Below the pieces are notes generated by a model. It saw nothing but the letters and a program-made list of their open reading frames with translations, was not told where the DNA came from and did not search any database. The position numbers and the translations under genes were made by a program. Below, piece after piece: positions 22,168-32,279 of a stretch of 64,000 nt of DNA; positions within the stretch are counted from its first letter, which is position 1; each line of letters opens with the position of its first letter. The DNA is from Carnegiea gigantea (taxonomy: Eukaryota > Streptophyta > Magnoliopsida > Caryophyllales > Cactaceae), in NCBI GenBank assembly GCA_029747015.1, contig JAKOGI010000024.1, positions 525,001 through 589,000 on the forward strand, in the 5' to 3' direction.

Positions 22168-24035
22168 TGATGCATATCCCTCCATCCCCTTGATTTAAAA
22201 GGGAGGCAAATCAATTAGATAACCTTATTATGCTGGTTTAAGGATGAATAAATCATCCAAGTATTGATTAAGCATTGAAACTGCAGGGCAAGGGTTAATT
22301 CTAGCAGCTAACCCGCTTTTGTGTGCTTAATTCATCAACCATCCTCAAGGTTTAAGTCTAATATTTTTCAATGGATTTGAAGTTCGAGAAGTCAGCTTTA
22401 CAGCAAAACAAGTTTCATCCAATTTGGACTTCATTTGCCTATTCAAATTAGCAATTAAACCTAAGGTGTCCAAACTGCCCAGCAGGACCAGATTATGCAC
22501 GGTTTTGGTTACTTCATAACTCAAGCTATATGATGTCTTAAGTCTTGGAATTATACCTTTTTGGAATCCTCATGATGTCTACTTTCAGGTCCAAGCATTA
22601 GTTTTCAATCATACCCACAAGAGGATGAGAGATCAAGGACTTTTCCCAAACTGGTCAGATTAGGCTCTAATCTGCGCGGTAAAATGTTTAAGCCTAATTA
22701 CCTTACTTAAACATGTCATAACCTTGATTTCTTTGTTGGGGGGGTTTATAAACATCCCAAAGTTACCCCCCATTACCTGAAAATACAATCATACTCATTT
22801 TTGCTAAGCTTAAATCAAGTTGGAAAACCGGCCAGAATCTGCCTGTGAACCCGGTTTGGTAGCAACCGCAAGTTTTCCTTCTCCAAAGGGTTTCCTCCCT
22901 TCAAATGCTGATAGGCACACGTCCCAAGGCCTCTAGAGACTCAATTATCAAGCTGCAAAGGGAAGTTGTCTAGAGAAGAGCAACCAATGAAGAGAAGGCA
23001 GCAAAGGAGTTGTCTCTTGCATGCTATTGGCTAGACAAAAGGCAAGCTCCACTTTACTGCTGTCCAATGAGAATTCAGCAAGCATTCTGGTTGTATTAAG
23101 CTTAAGTATGAGTAGATTAATGTGTAATAAACATTAGCATTGTATTCCTTTATGTTTTGAATGTAATTTAATTTAATTAAAGTTAGGTTAGCACACGTTT
23201 AGCCTAAACCGTGTGGATTAAGCATAGTTAATACCTTTCCTCACTAGGAGGGAAGGGTGAGGTATGTGCTTGCTTGTGTGGCTGCTTGCTAGATTGTTCT
23301 ATTTAAGGAACACACAACCACTTTGATAAAAACAACCAGATTTGAATCAAAACCCAAATTGAGAGCTTTGTGCTTTTGTGCTTTTGCACACTTAAACACT
23401 TCACTTGCTTATCTTCGTTTAGGCCGAACTAAGTGGTGATCAAGTAAGTCTTAACTCTTAATTAGATGGTGTTTCTGTATCCTAATTGAGGTTAAAGGCC
23501 CTAAACTAAAGATTGGTTGTGATATCTGTATCCATTCTATGAGTTTAGTCTATCCTATTCTGGTTTGATGCAACCGGATTTAAGGTGAATTAAGGTGAGA
23601 TTATTAACTTCAGTTTTGAGTTAGTAATCTTTCACTTTGAAGCTCCTTCGCATCCCTACGTTCCCACACCATTCGTACTCTCCATTCCATCCACAATCAC
23701 AGCCTAGACAATGCCCAAAAGTCTAGCAAACATCCCTTCTTCAAGGCAACTCCAACCGTGCAAAGTGAGAAGACAAGTCACGGCCGGGCAGAATTTTGGC
23801 ACGGCCATGCCGTGTTTATAGGCACGACCATGCCACCTTCAAGCCTTCTTGTTTCACTTATTCAAGTCGTGTACTTGGTGGGTTTTAGCTTGGTTTTCGT
23901 CCTTCCCCTGATATATACATCCCAACCAGCATAATTTATCACTTTCCTTGGTTTTCTCATGATTGTATTCTCCCTTGGTTTGTAAGCTTTCACTCTTAAT
24001 TTGTGTTTTAGCTTGGACCTTCAGGACATACATCA
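22168..24035 (+). repeat. 3' LTR of the gag-only element
   Basis: 1868 bp copy of 19579-21445, also bounded by TGATG and CATCA. Most differences are single substitutions, concentrated in the last ~150 bp. Confidence 0.95.
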
Positions 24036-24690
24036 CATAAGCTTCTCGATATCCTTATGTAGGCTCTGATAAGGAGTAGTGGTGTCTGAAGTGTTGTTTT
24101 GGGGGGCAGGTGGTGTCAGAGGTGTTTTTGTTTGGGGGGGGAGGGTGGTGGAGTCTAAAGTGTTTTTGTGTGGGGGGTGGTGGTGTCTAAAGTGTTGCTG
24201 GTGGTGCTGGTCTTGGAGGAGCTGAGCTTTAGCTATCATCAATCAACTTGAAACTTGGCATGTCATTACCCCCTTTTTTGGATGCCAGACTTTTCCTTCT
24301 TGGACTTTTGGCTTTGGGGCTACTGGTCATTTGTTTGTACATTACAAAAGCATTCTCTAATTCACTTATTTCCACTAGTGCAGCAGCTCTGCTCCACCAT
24401 TCATCATCCTGACTGAATGGTGGTGTCTCAGGATTTTCATCTTCTTTTTCTTTGTGTCCTATTGGTGGTGATTTTGAGATTTGAGCCTTATAATATGAAG
24501 AGAACATGCTTATAGTTGTATCTCTTATTTTCTTGAGTGCTTCATTGTTTCAGTACCTTTTTGATAAATATTCCTTAAAGGTTCTGTACCTCTTGAGTGG
24601 ACTCGCTAAAGCCTTCGTTACTTCAGCCATTTCTTCCATATCTTTCTATATGTTGACATCATTCAAGTATTGTAAGATGGTAGATAGACA
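24036..24690 (-). pseudogene. Ulp1-family-like companion gene, distal exon
   Basis: The minus strand encodes MEEMAEVTKALASPLKRYR and LKKIRDTTI, then SMFSSYYKAQISKSPP, DDEWWSRAAALVEISE, KSPRRKSLASKKGGNDMPSF and KLIDDS. After a frameshift a low-complexity Pro/Thr/His-rich stretch ends in HKDIEKLM. Basic patches such as SPRRKS would suit a nuclear protein. The gag-only element interrupts the gene at 24035. In the reconstructed empty site the frame continues LM-RDVGFYKF for about 19 codons into the DNA left of 19579. The family's cysteine-protease domain is not visible on either side. Stops and frameshifts mark it as a pseudogene. Confidence 0.5.
24068..24215. repeat. Short G/T-rich imperfect tandem repeat
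   Basis: Roughly 46-49 bp units of GGTGGTGTCTAAAGTGTTTTTGTG type with runs of G. On the minus strand it codes for Pro/Thr/His-rich repeats within the companion gene. Confidence 0.6.
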
Positions 24691-24829
24691 TTTGTTTTAA
24701 TTTTTTCTTCTCCTTAATTGATACAAATGAATTAAATAATACCTCTAACTCTAATGTTTCATCCTTTTATGAAAATATCCTTGGCTGTTCATCCTTTTGT
24801 GGTTGAGTTTCTCTAGCTTATTCAGCATG

Positions 24830-25013
24830 CTCTTCTTTATTCATTTGTATTATAGGCTCACTTTTCCCTTTCCAAAGCCTTATGTCACTTCTTTGTTACC
24901 AACTTGATTAGCCTTTCACCCTTTCCTTCAGCTTTTCTGTAGTCTAGCCTTTGATTGTTCAGAATTCTCTTAATAGTCGTCTTTGTGAGGAGAACTCTGT
25001 CAAGATATAGCAT
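24830..25013 (-). pseudogene. Ulp1-family-like companion gene, middle exon
   Basis: It begins after an acceptor ATTGCAG at 25014-25020 and reads MLYLDRVLLTKTTIKRILNN, then LDYRKAEGKGERLIKLVTKK before a stop. Joined in phase to the exon ending at 25686, it gives ILFLM-MLYLDRV, matching the LFYLDRV block I recall in this family. The exon is split by stops and its far end is uncertain. Confidence 0.6.
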
Positions 25014-25685
25014 CTGCAATGGAAATGTTCATTGTAATCAATTCTCTATAGCTCACTAAAAATGATTCTTTGCTCACCATAATATATGTCGTGCTCATTA
25101 AAAATGTATACTAGCTCACTAACATAAAGTAATATTCTCTAAGAATAATTCTTATTTGGCTCACTAAAGTGGTCATTATAGATAAATGTAGCTACAATTA
25201 TCAACTATAAACAAGTTGTCTATAGCTTACCAAAAATACATGTTCTGCTCACTAAAATAAATGGTCTGCTCACTGAGATATATATTCTTCTTACTAAAAA
25301 TATTATTCTGCTCACTAAAAATGTATACTAGCTGACTAACATAAAGTAATGTTCTCTAAGAATAATTTCTATTTGGTTATTGGTATATGTATGTTTACGT
25401 GATGTGTGCTCACTGAAATGGTCATTATAGATCAATGTAAATGACATTTGTTAACTATGAACAATTTCTCCATAGCTCACCAAAAATAATGTTCTGCTCA
25501 CTGAAATACATATTCTGCTCACTAAAATATATGTTCTGCTCACTAAAATAGATTGTCTGCTCACTAAGATATGTATTCTACTCACTAAAAATATTGTTCT
25601 ACTCAGTAAAACATATGTTTAGCTCACTAAAAGTGACATTGTGCTCATTGAAAATATGGTATTCTGATAGAATAGAGGAACTTAC
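25014..25685 (+). repeat. Intronic array of GCTCACTAAAA-like motifs (about 21 copies)
   Basis: The 672 bp intron between the two exons (donor GTAAG read at 25685-25681, acceptor ATTGCAG) contains about 21 copies of TGCTCACTAAAAT or close variants on the plus strand. Between 25490 and 25650 they are spaced 18-23 bp apart. A longer unit (GCTCACTAACATAAAGTAAT...TCTAAGAATAAT) occurs at about 25113 and again at 25331. Confidence 0.85.
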
Positions 25686-27203
25686 CATTAAGAAGAGAAT
25701 ATGCCCATCAAAGTTTGAAGCCCCCTTTTTGACATATTCATGCAATCTGTTAATGGTGTACTGACACCAATCAATTGTTGTTATATCTTCAACGTTTGCA
25801 ACATTCTTCAATATAGGGTGTGCAATGTATATTCTTCGAACCGTTAAAGAAACAAGAGACTGTGTACAATGCAAAGTTTCTTTTGAAACTGTCCCCTGCT
25901 TCAGCCTGGCTTTGTATGTACTGTGGCATTTGGCTGAGTTTTAGGGTCCCATCTTGCAGATTCCACTCCTTTCTCCATGCCAAGAGGACTTCATTATATT
26001 TAGGGTCTTTTGATTTTTTGCCATAAAACGTTTCCACCTGCCTTCCACCAATTGGGAATGCCAATGTGAGATGCACATCCATTGGTGTAATCTTAATCTT
26101 CTTGTCAGTAGCTATGTATAATATAACTGAGTAGGGATCAAAACTATCTACAAGTCATTTGCACAAATCCCCTGGCAATTCAGTTACTTGTAAACATAAG
26201 AATCCTCAAAACTCCATATCACATATTGCCTGTTTCTGTGCCTCATTGAAGTTCTCAATCATTGCAACAAACCTTGCTGGTGACAGTCTAGTCTGGAAAA
26301 TCATTTTTGATTTTATGTCTACCTCTGCAAGTTTTTGCATAGATTGCACGGACTTGGGATGTTGAACACAAATGGTAGTATTTGTTTGCTGTTTTGGGAA
26401 TTTACTTTGTTGATCATGTTGCAAAACTGAGAGTTGTCCACGCTTGATAGGACTTTTTGGACTTTTCTGGACAGCCTGCCTCTCTTTTTCAGCTTGTGCC
26501 TTAGCACACTTTTTTGACCTTATTTGGATCTGCTTTGATCTATGTTTTGATGCCGATTTTATTTTCTTAATTCTTTTCACCAACACTTCATGTTCAAAGT
26601 GAGATTCATCCTCATGCCCATGGGGAGGCATTCTGTAAGTTGTGCCCTCTATGGTGTCATCTGTTTCATCTGAAAGTTACTGATGAATGTCGGTGATTGT
26701 TTTCTCTGAGCTTTTTTGAGCAGAATTTTTTGGATCTTTTGGGGATGCTTTGCTCTGCTTTGTTCTTGCCCTCTATTGTTCTTTTATTTTGTCAATCTTC
26801 TCTTGTGCATCATTCTTCTTTGATTCCTTTTTTGTTTTTCCCTGCACCACCTTTTGTTTTTTTCCTACAGTGGGAGTGTTTTGTTAAGGTGGTTTTGTTG
26901 TTTTCTGTAATTCTTGGTCTCTCTTTCCTTGTTGAGTGGGTTGTGATTTTCCATAGCATGCACAGTTTGTTTTTCATGCTCATCTATTATTAAAGCTTGC
27001 ATATGTTCGTCTTCTGAACTTATCGGACTATTGCAAATATTTCTGTTCTTCTTTGCTTCTTGTTTCACCCTTCTTTTCTTTGCAGTAGTACTTGATGAGC
27101 TGGTTTTTCCTTCAAAGGTTTTGTTTTCTGGTGTGGACAGTTTTTCTTGCTCCTTTTCAAGCTGTGGAGTCTATTCTTGATTTGGTGGAGCTGCCTTATT
27201 TGC
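25686..27203 (-). pseudogene. Ulp1-family-like companion gene, main exon
   Basis: Running down from the Athila insertion point, a Lys-rich N-terminal part contains basic clusters (KKRRVKQEAKKN near 27060; KRIKKIKSASKHRSK in 26206-26631). The conserved region follows: TRLSPARFVAMIENFNEAQK, FLCLQVTELPGDLCK, SFDPYSVILYIATDKKIKI and MDVHLTLAFPIGGRQVE. It then continues with WRKEWNLQDGTLKLSQMPQY, FKRNFALYTVSCFFNG, and DWCQYTINRLHEYVKKGA after a frameshift. The splice donor ATG-GTAAG ends the exon at 25686. I recall these blocks from plant proteins annotated as Ulp1 protease family, upstream of the peptidase domain. Two stops and at least one frameshift lie within it. The cellular role is unknown and the protease domain was not found. 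Confidence 0.65.
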
Positions 27204-28495
27204 TGACCACGGCTGCAAGCGCAAACGGATAGTCATAGTATAGATAAAAAGATCGCTCCTCAAGGACCACTGTAATCCATCGAGTTTTGTCTACCAAAAT
27301 ATGCTATATAAAATTCTAATTCAAGCGGGTTCGATTTAATAACTTCTAATTCACAAATTTTTATGTCAATTAAGGAAACATACCTAGGAATTCATGTAGT
27401 TATGAAAGTTGATTAGATCAAAATGATAAGTATGTGCTCTTCTCTAACCGGTTAATTTTGAGGATTTGCAATATATCCGAAAACTTAGTCTATTCTTTCA
27501 AACTCAACCAAATTTGCCTAACTAAGAAAAACTCATTCTTTTAAACTAATTTGTTCTAATCTAAGTTAAACATCTTTGATTACACTCTATGTCCTCCGAA
27601 CACGCAAATCTCTCTTTCGAGAGAATGTCATGTTAGGTTTTATCAAGCAGTTAAATAATCAAATGTCACCTTTTAGTTTTTCACCCAATTGTTTCAAGTG
27701 TGCAAGCACATTTTGGCCAAAAATTCACTCACAACATGATTATGACTTGATAGAATGAAATTAAACCAATCGTAAAAATAAGCACAATTATTTAGATTAA
27801 AACATGATCCAACTATACTTTCATAAGCTACTAAATTCCTAGACAAAATAAAAACTATTCGCTCATGATTAAGGATTAAACAGTAACCAACGTTTTGCGA
27901 AATCTGAGCAGAAGAGCTTGACTAAGAATAGCCTTCAACCAAGGGCTTCGAACCACCTCAGATCAAACACTCACGCTCAAGATTTCTCACCAATACAAAT
28001 ACCAAACTAAAAATCTAAACTAAAAACAACAAAAATTTGAGAAAGAAGATAAACTATGCTACTCTTGCTTGCTTTCCATCTATTTCTCTATGCATATGCC
28101 CCTCTCTTCTATTGCTGAACGAAGCCCTTTTATAGGAGAGCTCGGCCATTTTCAGCCACACAGCTGAAGGAAGACGAAGAGGTTGCAGTTTCTCAACTCA
28201 CCACGGACCGTGGCAAACACCACGGTCCGACCGTGGTCTGGGCTGGAAACAATTTTTTGCTCTTTTCTTGCTCCACGGGTGAAGCATCACATGGATATCC
28301 ATGGGAGAAATCAAAATACATCCTACCAAGGGTTAAATACTGAGTAAAAAGGCCTAAAATCTTGCAAAACATATCAAACAACCATACTTAAGCATAAATC
28401 GAGAATGGGGGTATAAATAACAACATTAAGCACATAATTCTCCTAAAAATGAAGCAAAATAGCCCTAAAATGATGTATACATTGAGCACTTATCA
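27204..28495 (-). repeat. Athila 3' LTR
   Basis: 1292 bp direct repeat of 37798-39087. It contains the palindromes CCACGGACCGTGG and CACGGTCCGACCGTG near 28199-28237. The 3' untranslated part of the element follows. Confidence 0.9.
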
Positions 28496-30629
28496 AACTC
28501 TCCCATGCTTAAACCGTTGCTTGTCTTGGAGCAATACAAAGAAAAACAAAACTATGCACAACCTCCTCAGGATAGACATAGGTAACATTCAAAGGGCAAA
28601 GCTGACCCAAAGGTAGCCCCAAAAGACACAAAAATCATAAACAAATAGATTAGGGAATGAAATTTTTGAAAACCTTTTGATAAACCACAATGTCAAACTT
28701 GAATCAATCTCCCCAAATCGTCAAATACAGTCATTTCAACATATGAAACAAGTAAGGCTAGTAAGGCCGGTAGAACCTCGCTATAGTTATATGGCACTCA
28801 TCACTTATGTGTTTAATAATAGTGAAGTTCTCTCAATTCTCATTCCTTGGACTCAGATCTACCATGAGCTTGACAAGACTCTCAAATTTGCCATCATTAA
28901 TATGCAAACACACTAGACAGTCATGAGGACTTTCATAGTGTTGTAATGGGGCTATGGGTAAAGGCAAGAAGGGAACAAATGTTTTGGAAATGAGGAGCTA
29001 GAAGCCAGAGACAAAGAGCTAAACAATTATGATGCATCATACTACATCCTTCTTAGATCATTACAATTTATCAACAAATACATCCCCTATTGAAGACATA
29101 AAGAGTCAAAAATTACAAATAACTTGCAATCCCAACAAGGCTAACAATTTCTTCCCTTTTTTATATTATTTTTTTATTATTTCCCTTTTTTGTGTTCCTT
29201 TTTTTTCCCTTTTGCTTTTTTCCTCCAAAAAGGATCGTCAAGGGGAAATCCATAACGAACTTTAAATTCCAACTCTTCTCTAAACTTTGTACAATGAAAC
29301 AAGGGATATATCAAAATCTCACATCCCTTCACCAAACAGCCAAAATTTACTAAAAGATAACAATCCGCCTTACTAATGTGCTATCAAACATGATGCAAAA
29401 GAATGAAACGCTTCTCTAGTCTTGGCTTAAGGGTAAGACAAGTATTTAGCCATGGGCTATAATAGGATGTTCAAATTAAGAAATAAAAGGGATAGCAAGG
29501 GATACAATACACAACAAAGGTGGCTATTTGGTCGTCATGTTTAACAAATCAAAGAAAAATACCTCAATCATGTTGCCTAAATGCATATCCGAAATGTGAT
29601 CTTGAATGAGAATCAAAGCAAGTTTTAGAGAAATGACGTCAAGGGAGAGTCATATATGAAAGAAAATATGAGACTAAATTGATAAATAGCCTCTAAAAGC
29701 TCAAAGCCTTACGGAACATCTACCAAGGTCATGACTAGCTCATTAGTAAACACATACGAAAATTCATGTAAAGACTTATGGGGTAAACAATTCGCACTAG
29801 ACATGTGGTCAAAACATGGAGCTTATTTCTAAAAATCATTCTCAAACATTTTTGTGCACAATTTGTATGAATCAAAGGATCAAACTAAACCAAAGAAGTC
29901 TACCAAATCTAGAAAGATCATCATCGGAGGATTTTTTTTCCCTTTAATTCTCTTTTTTTTGAATGCTCCTAATAACAATGCAAACTAAAATGTACAAGAA
30001 ACTAATAAAAGAAAACTGAAATGCAACTTGGAATGAAAAGAAAACTAAATGCACTACCCACAGTTAAACGAAACTAAAACCTAAAATAAAAACTCAAAAA
30101 CTATCACTAACAACATATGTAAAGCACAAGCACACCAAACCAAATTAGGCATCAGACACCAAATATAATGACTAACTCCCCCACGCTTGAATCACACATT
30201 GCCCTCAGTATGGGCATACAATAGAAAAAGGCAAGGGGGTAGCACAGAGCAATCAGAAAGAAGATGGTGGTGGAGGATGGGGTGGTTGGCCATAAAAAAT
30301 ATGCCAATCTCGCCATGTCTCTAGACATGCCCTATAGTCCTGAAAATACTGAGTCTGGGTAATAAGCATCACACAAAGCTCATCGTGGCACTCCTGGACA
30401 AAGTCCTGAAGAGCGGCGTTCGTAAAAGCAACAAATGCTTGAAGGGAAACTTGCTCCTCTTGATTGAATCTAAGGGTGCCTTGGAGGTCAGAATAATCAG
30501 AAGGGGGTGGTTGAGTAGAGGAATTAGGTCCGGCTTAACTAAATGAGGGGCTGGATGATGGGGTGCGCATCGAACAACCTCGTCATCACCAAGTACCTAA
30601 TAAAGGTTAGCCCAATGAAGTAGGGTGGT
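28496..30629. other. Athila 3' untranslated region
   Basis: About 2.1 kb between the env-position ORF and the LTR with no supported ORF, AT-rich with T-runs near 29159-29225 and 29933-29960. A purine-rich GGGAGAGTT on the minus strand next to the LTR is a plausible polypurine tract. Confidence 0.7.
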
Positions 30630-31611
30630 TCAATCGACATTGGGAAGCGACAAAAGCTGATCCCCATGGTAAATCCAACATAAACGTCCAGCCTCAACTT
30701 TGCAAAAGTTCATAATTTCAAAAGCAGCTTGATCAAGCCGCTTGAACCCGAAAACTCTACCCTCAGGATTTGGTTCAACACCCAAAAATCTAGTAATAGT
30801 AGTCACGATACCATCAATGACTGTCCTACCTTTAGTGCTAACAATAGCACTATGCAATTACCTGGCTAAAAAGGAACCTGGGTCAAGCTGGACACCATCA
30901 AGCATATAGGACAAGAAGTACAACTCAGACAATTTTTGGACATTCAGACTATCGTCCTGAGCAAAAAGGGAACAAGCCAAAATACGGTGAGCTACTCTAA
31001 TGCAAGGGTTTCTAATATGTGTGCATTTTGATGAACTAGTGCTATACCTAGCACTCCCTAAATGTTCGCCCCAAAATGCATTCGGGTTGAACTCGTGGGG
31101 GACTTGGCGGTTTCGTGAATCCATACTAGGCGGAAAACCGAAGATGCTGTTAAAGGTACCTAGCCTAAGTTCATATAATTGTCTATACAAATAAAACGAT
31201 ATGTACCCGGCTTGACATTGAGGTTCCTCTACTGCTCTCGACATGGAGTGTACTTAGGAATTCTAGGGTCAAGTCCCGATATGTATGCTCTTTGACTTCT
31301 AAATAGTGTCCCATACCAGCTCTTGCAAATAACCATCAAATATCATCCAACATTCCTAACCGAGCCAATAGTTCCTCATCATAATATCTAGTTTTTACAA
31401 CCATGCATTTATTCAAGATATTATATCTAGCAACATGATAAGGATGTGTTAACCCAAGAGGTTGAGGAATGTTACCTCTAGCATGTGCATTAGTGGATAT
31501 TCGGGATGTCCTTTGAGGTTGAGGTGGTGCTTGACTTAAAGAACCAACTTCCTTGGTGCTCCTTTGTCTCTTGGTTTGCGCTATTGTTGCAAAAACCAAA
31601 ATAAAAACCAA
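30630..31611 (-). pseudogene. Athila env-position ORF (ATHILA ORF-1 family)
   Basis: Downstream of pol, where Athila elements carry their env-like gene, three minus-strand frames follow one another: 31611-31336, 31244-30858 and 30857-30630. Recognisable pieces are YDEELLARLGMLDDI, AGYISFYLYRQLYELRLGT, FWGEHLGSARYSTSSSK, AHRILACSLFAQDD and LDGVQLDPGSFLAR. They resemble the Arabidopsis retrotransposon ORF-1 (ATHILA) family. A membrane role has been proposed for Athila env-like proteins, but I see no signal peptide and no clear transmembrane helix in these fragments. It is broken by at least one frameshift and a stop at 30858. Confidence 0.6.
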
Positions 31612-31726
31612 AACAAAAAACTAAATAGAAAAATTTGAAGAAGAAAATGAAGAAATTGAGTAAAAAGAAGAAGAATAAAAGAGGGAAAAAGATGGGTATG
31701 GTCAATGAGTGAAGTGAGATGAGTTT

Positions 31727-31770
31727 GAAGAAGAAGAAGAAGAAGAAGAAGAAGAAGAAGAAGAAGAAGA
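31727..31770. repeat. GAA trinucleotide microsatellite
   Basis: About 14 uninterrupted GAA units within the Athila element, just upstream of the env-position ORF on the minus strand. A short GA run lies near 31909-31924. Confidence 0.95.
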
Positions 31771-32279
31771 GATGAAATTTATGGGGAAAGAGAAACGATT
31801 GAGTGAAAGGGGATGATTTTGGGTGAAAATGAGTGAAAATGGAGAAGAAATGAGAGATGATTGAAGGTATTAGCTGTGGAGGATTTAGAGAGAGAAAACA
31901 GAGGTAGAGTGAGAGAGAGAGAGAGACTCGAGGTTGAAGATGAATTGTGAGGGAGAGGAGTGGTCACTGCGATCAAAAACCTAGACCGCGGGCCGCAGGA
32001 GTACACCACGGTCAAACCGTGGTGTCTGTTGACACAGTTTCTTTTCTTTTTTTCTGTTTCTTTTTCTTTTTGTTTTTTTTTACTGGGTTGACATCCTACG
32101 GCCGTAGTTCTAGGGGTGGTGCCAAACATTTTATCCATAGTTTTTTTTTTCTTTTTTTTAATTCACAAACTAAAAAAATAGTAAAAATAAAAGCTAAGGA
32201 AAGAAAAAGGAAAAAGAGCTTGGCTTACCTCACGAGAAACGCTCTTTTAAGGTCAAGAGTTTAACCCTTCTTTTATGGC
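31771..32279. other. Spacer between Athila pol and the env-position ORF
   Basis: Purine-rich on the plus strand, with homopolymer T tracts at 32041-32160 and the palindromic pair CCGCGGGCCGCAGG and CCACGGTCAAACCGTGG at about 31987-32025. The frames here are low-complexity and not supported as genes. Confidence 0.5.

Larger units (their letters stand above)
19579..24035 (+). mobile_element. Complete gag-only LTR element (TR-GAG-like)
   Basis: A 4457 bp plus-strand element with 1.87 kb LTRs, a tRNA-iMet PBS, a polypurine tract and a perfect CATAA target duplication at 19574-19578 and 24036-24040. The interior is only 722 bp and encodes one small zinc-knuckle protein. There is no protease, RT, RNase H or integrase, so it is non-autonomous and fits the TR-GAG class. 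The LTRs differ at roughly 80 of 1867 positions by eye (about 96% identical), making it the youngest datable insertion here. Confidence 0.93.

Noticed and set aside
25014..25685. GCTCACTA array as a CRISPR or satellite array
   Set aside because: The motif is short and degenerate with irregular spacing, and sits between splice sites in a plant gene remnant.
26697..26993. Plus-strand hydrophobic ORF of 98 codons
   Set aside because: Antisense to the Lys-rich part of the Mutator companion gene; the hydrophobicity is the complement of AAA/AAG codons.
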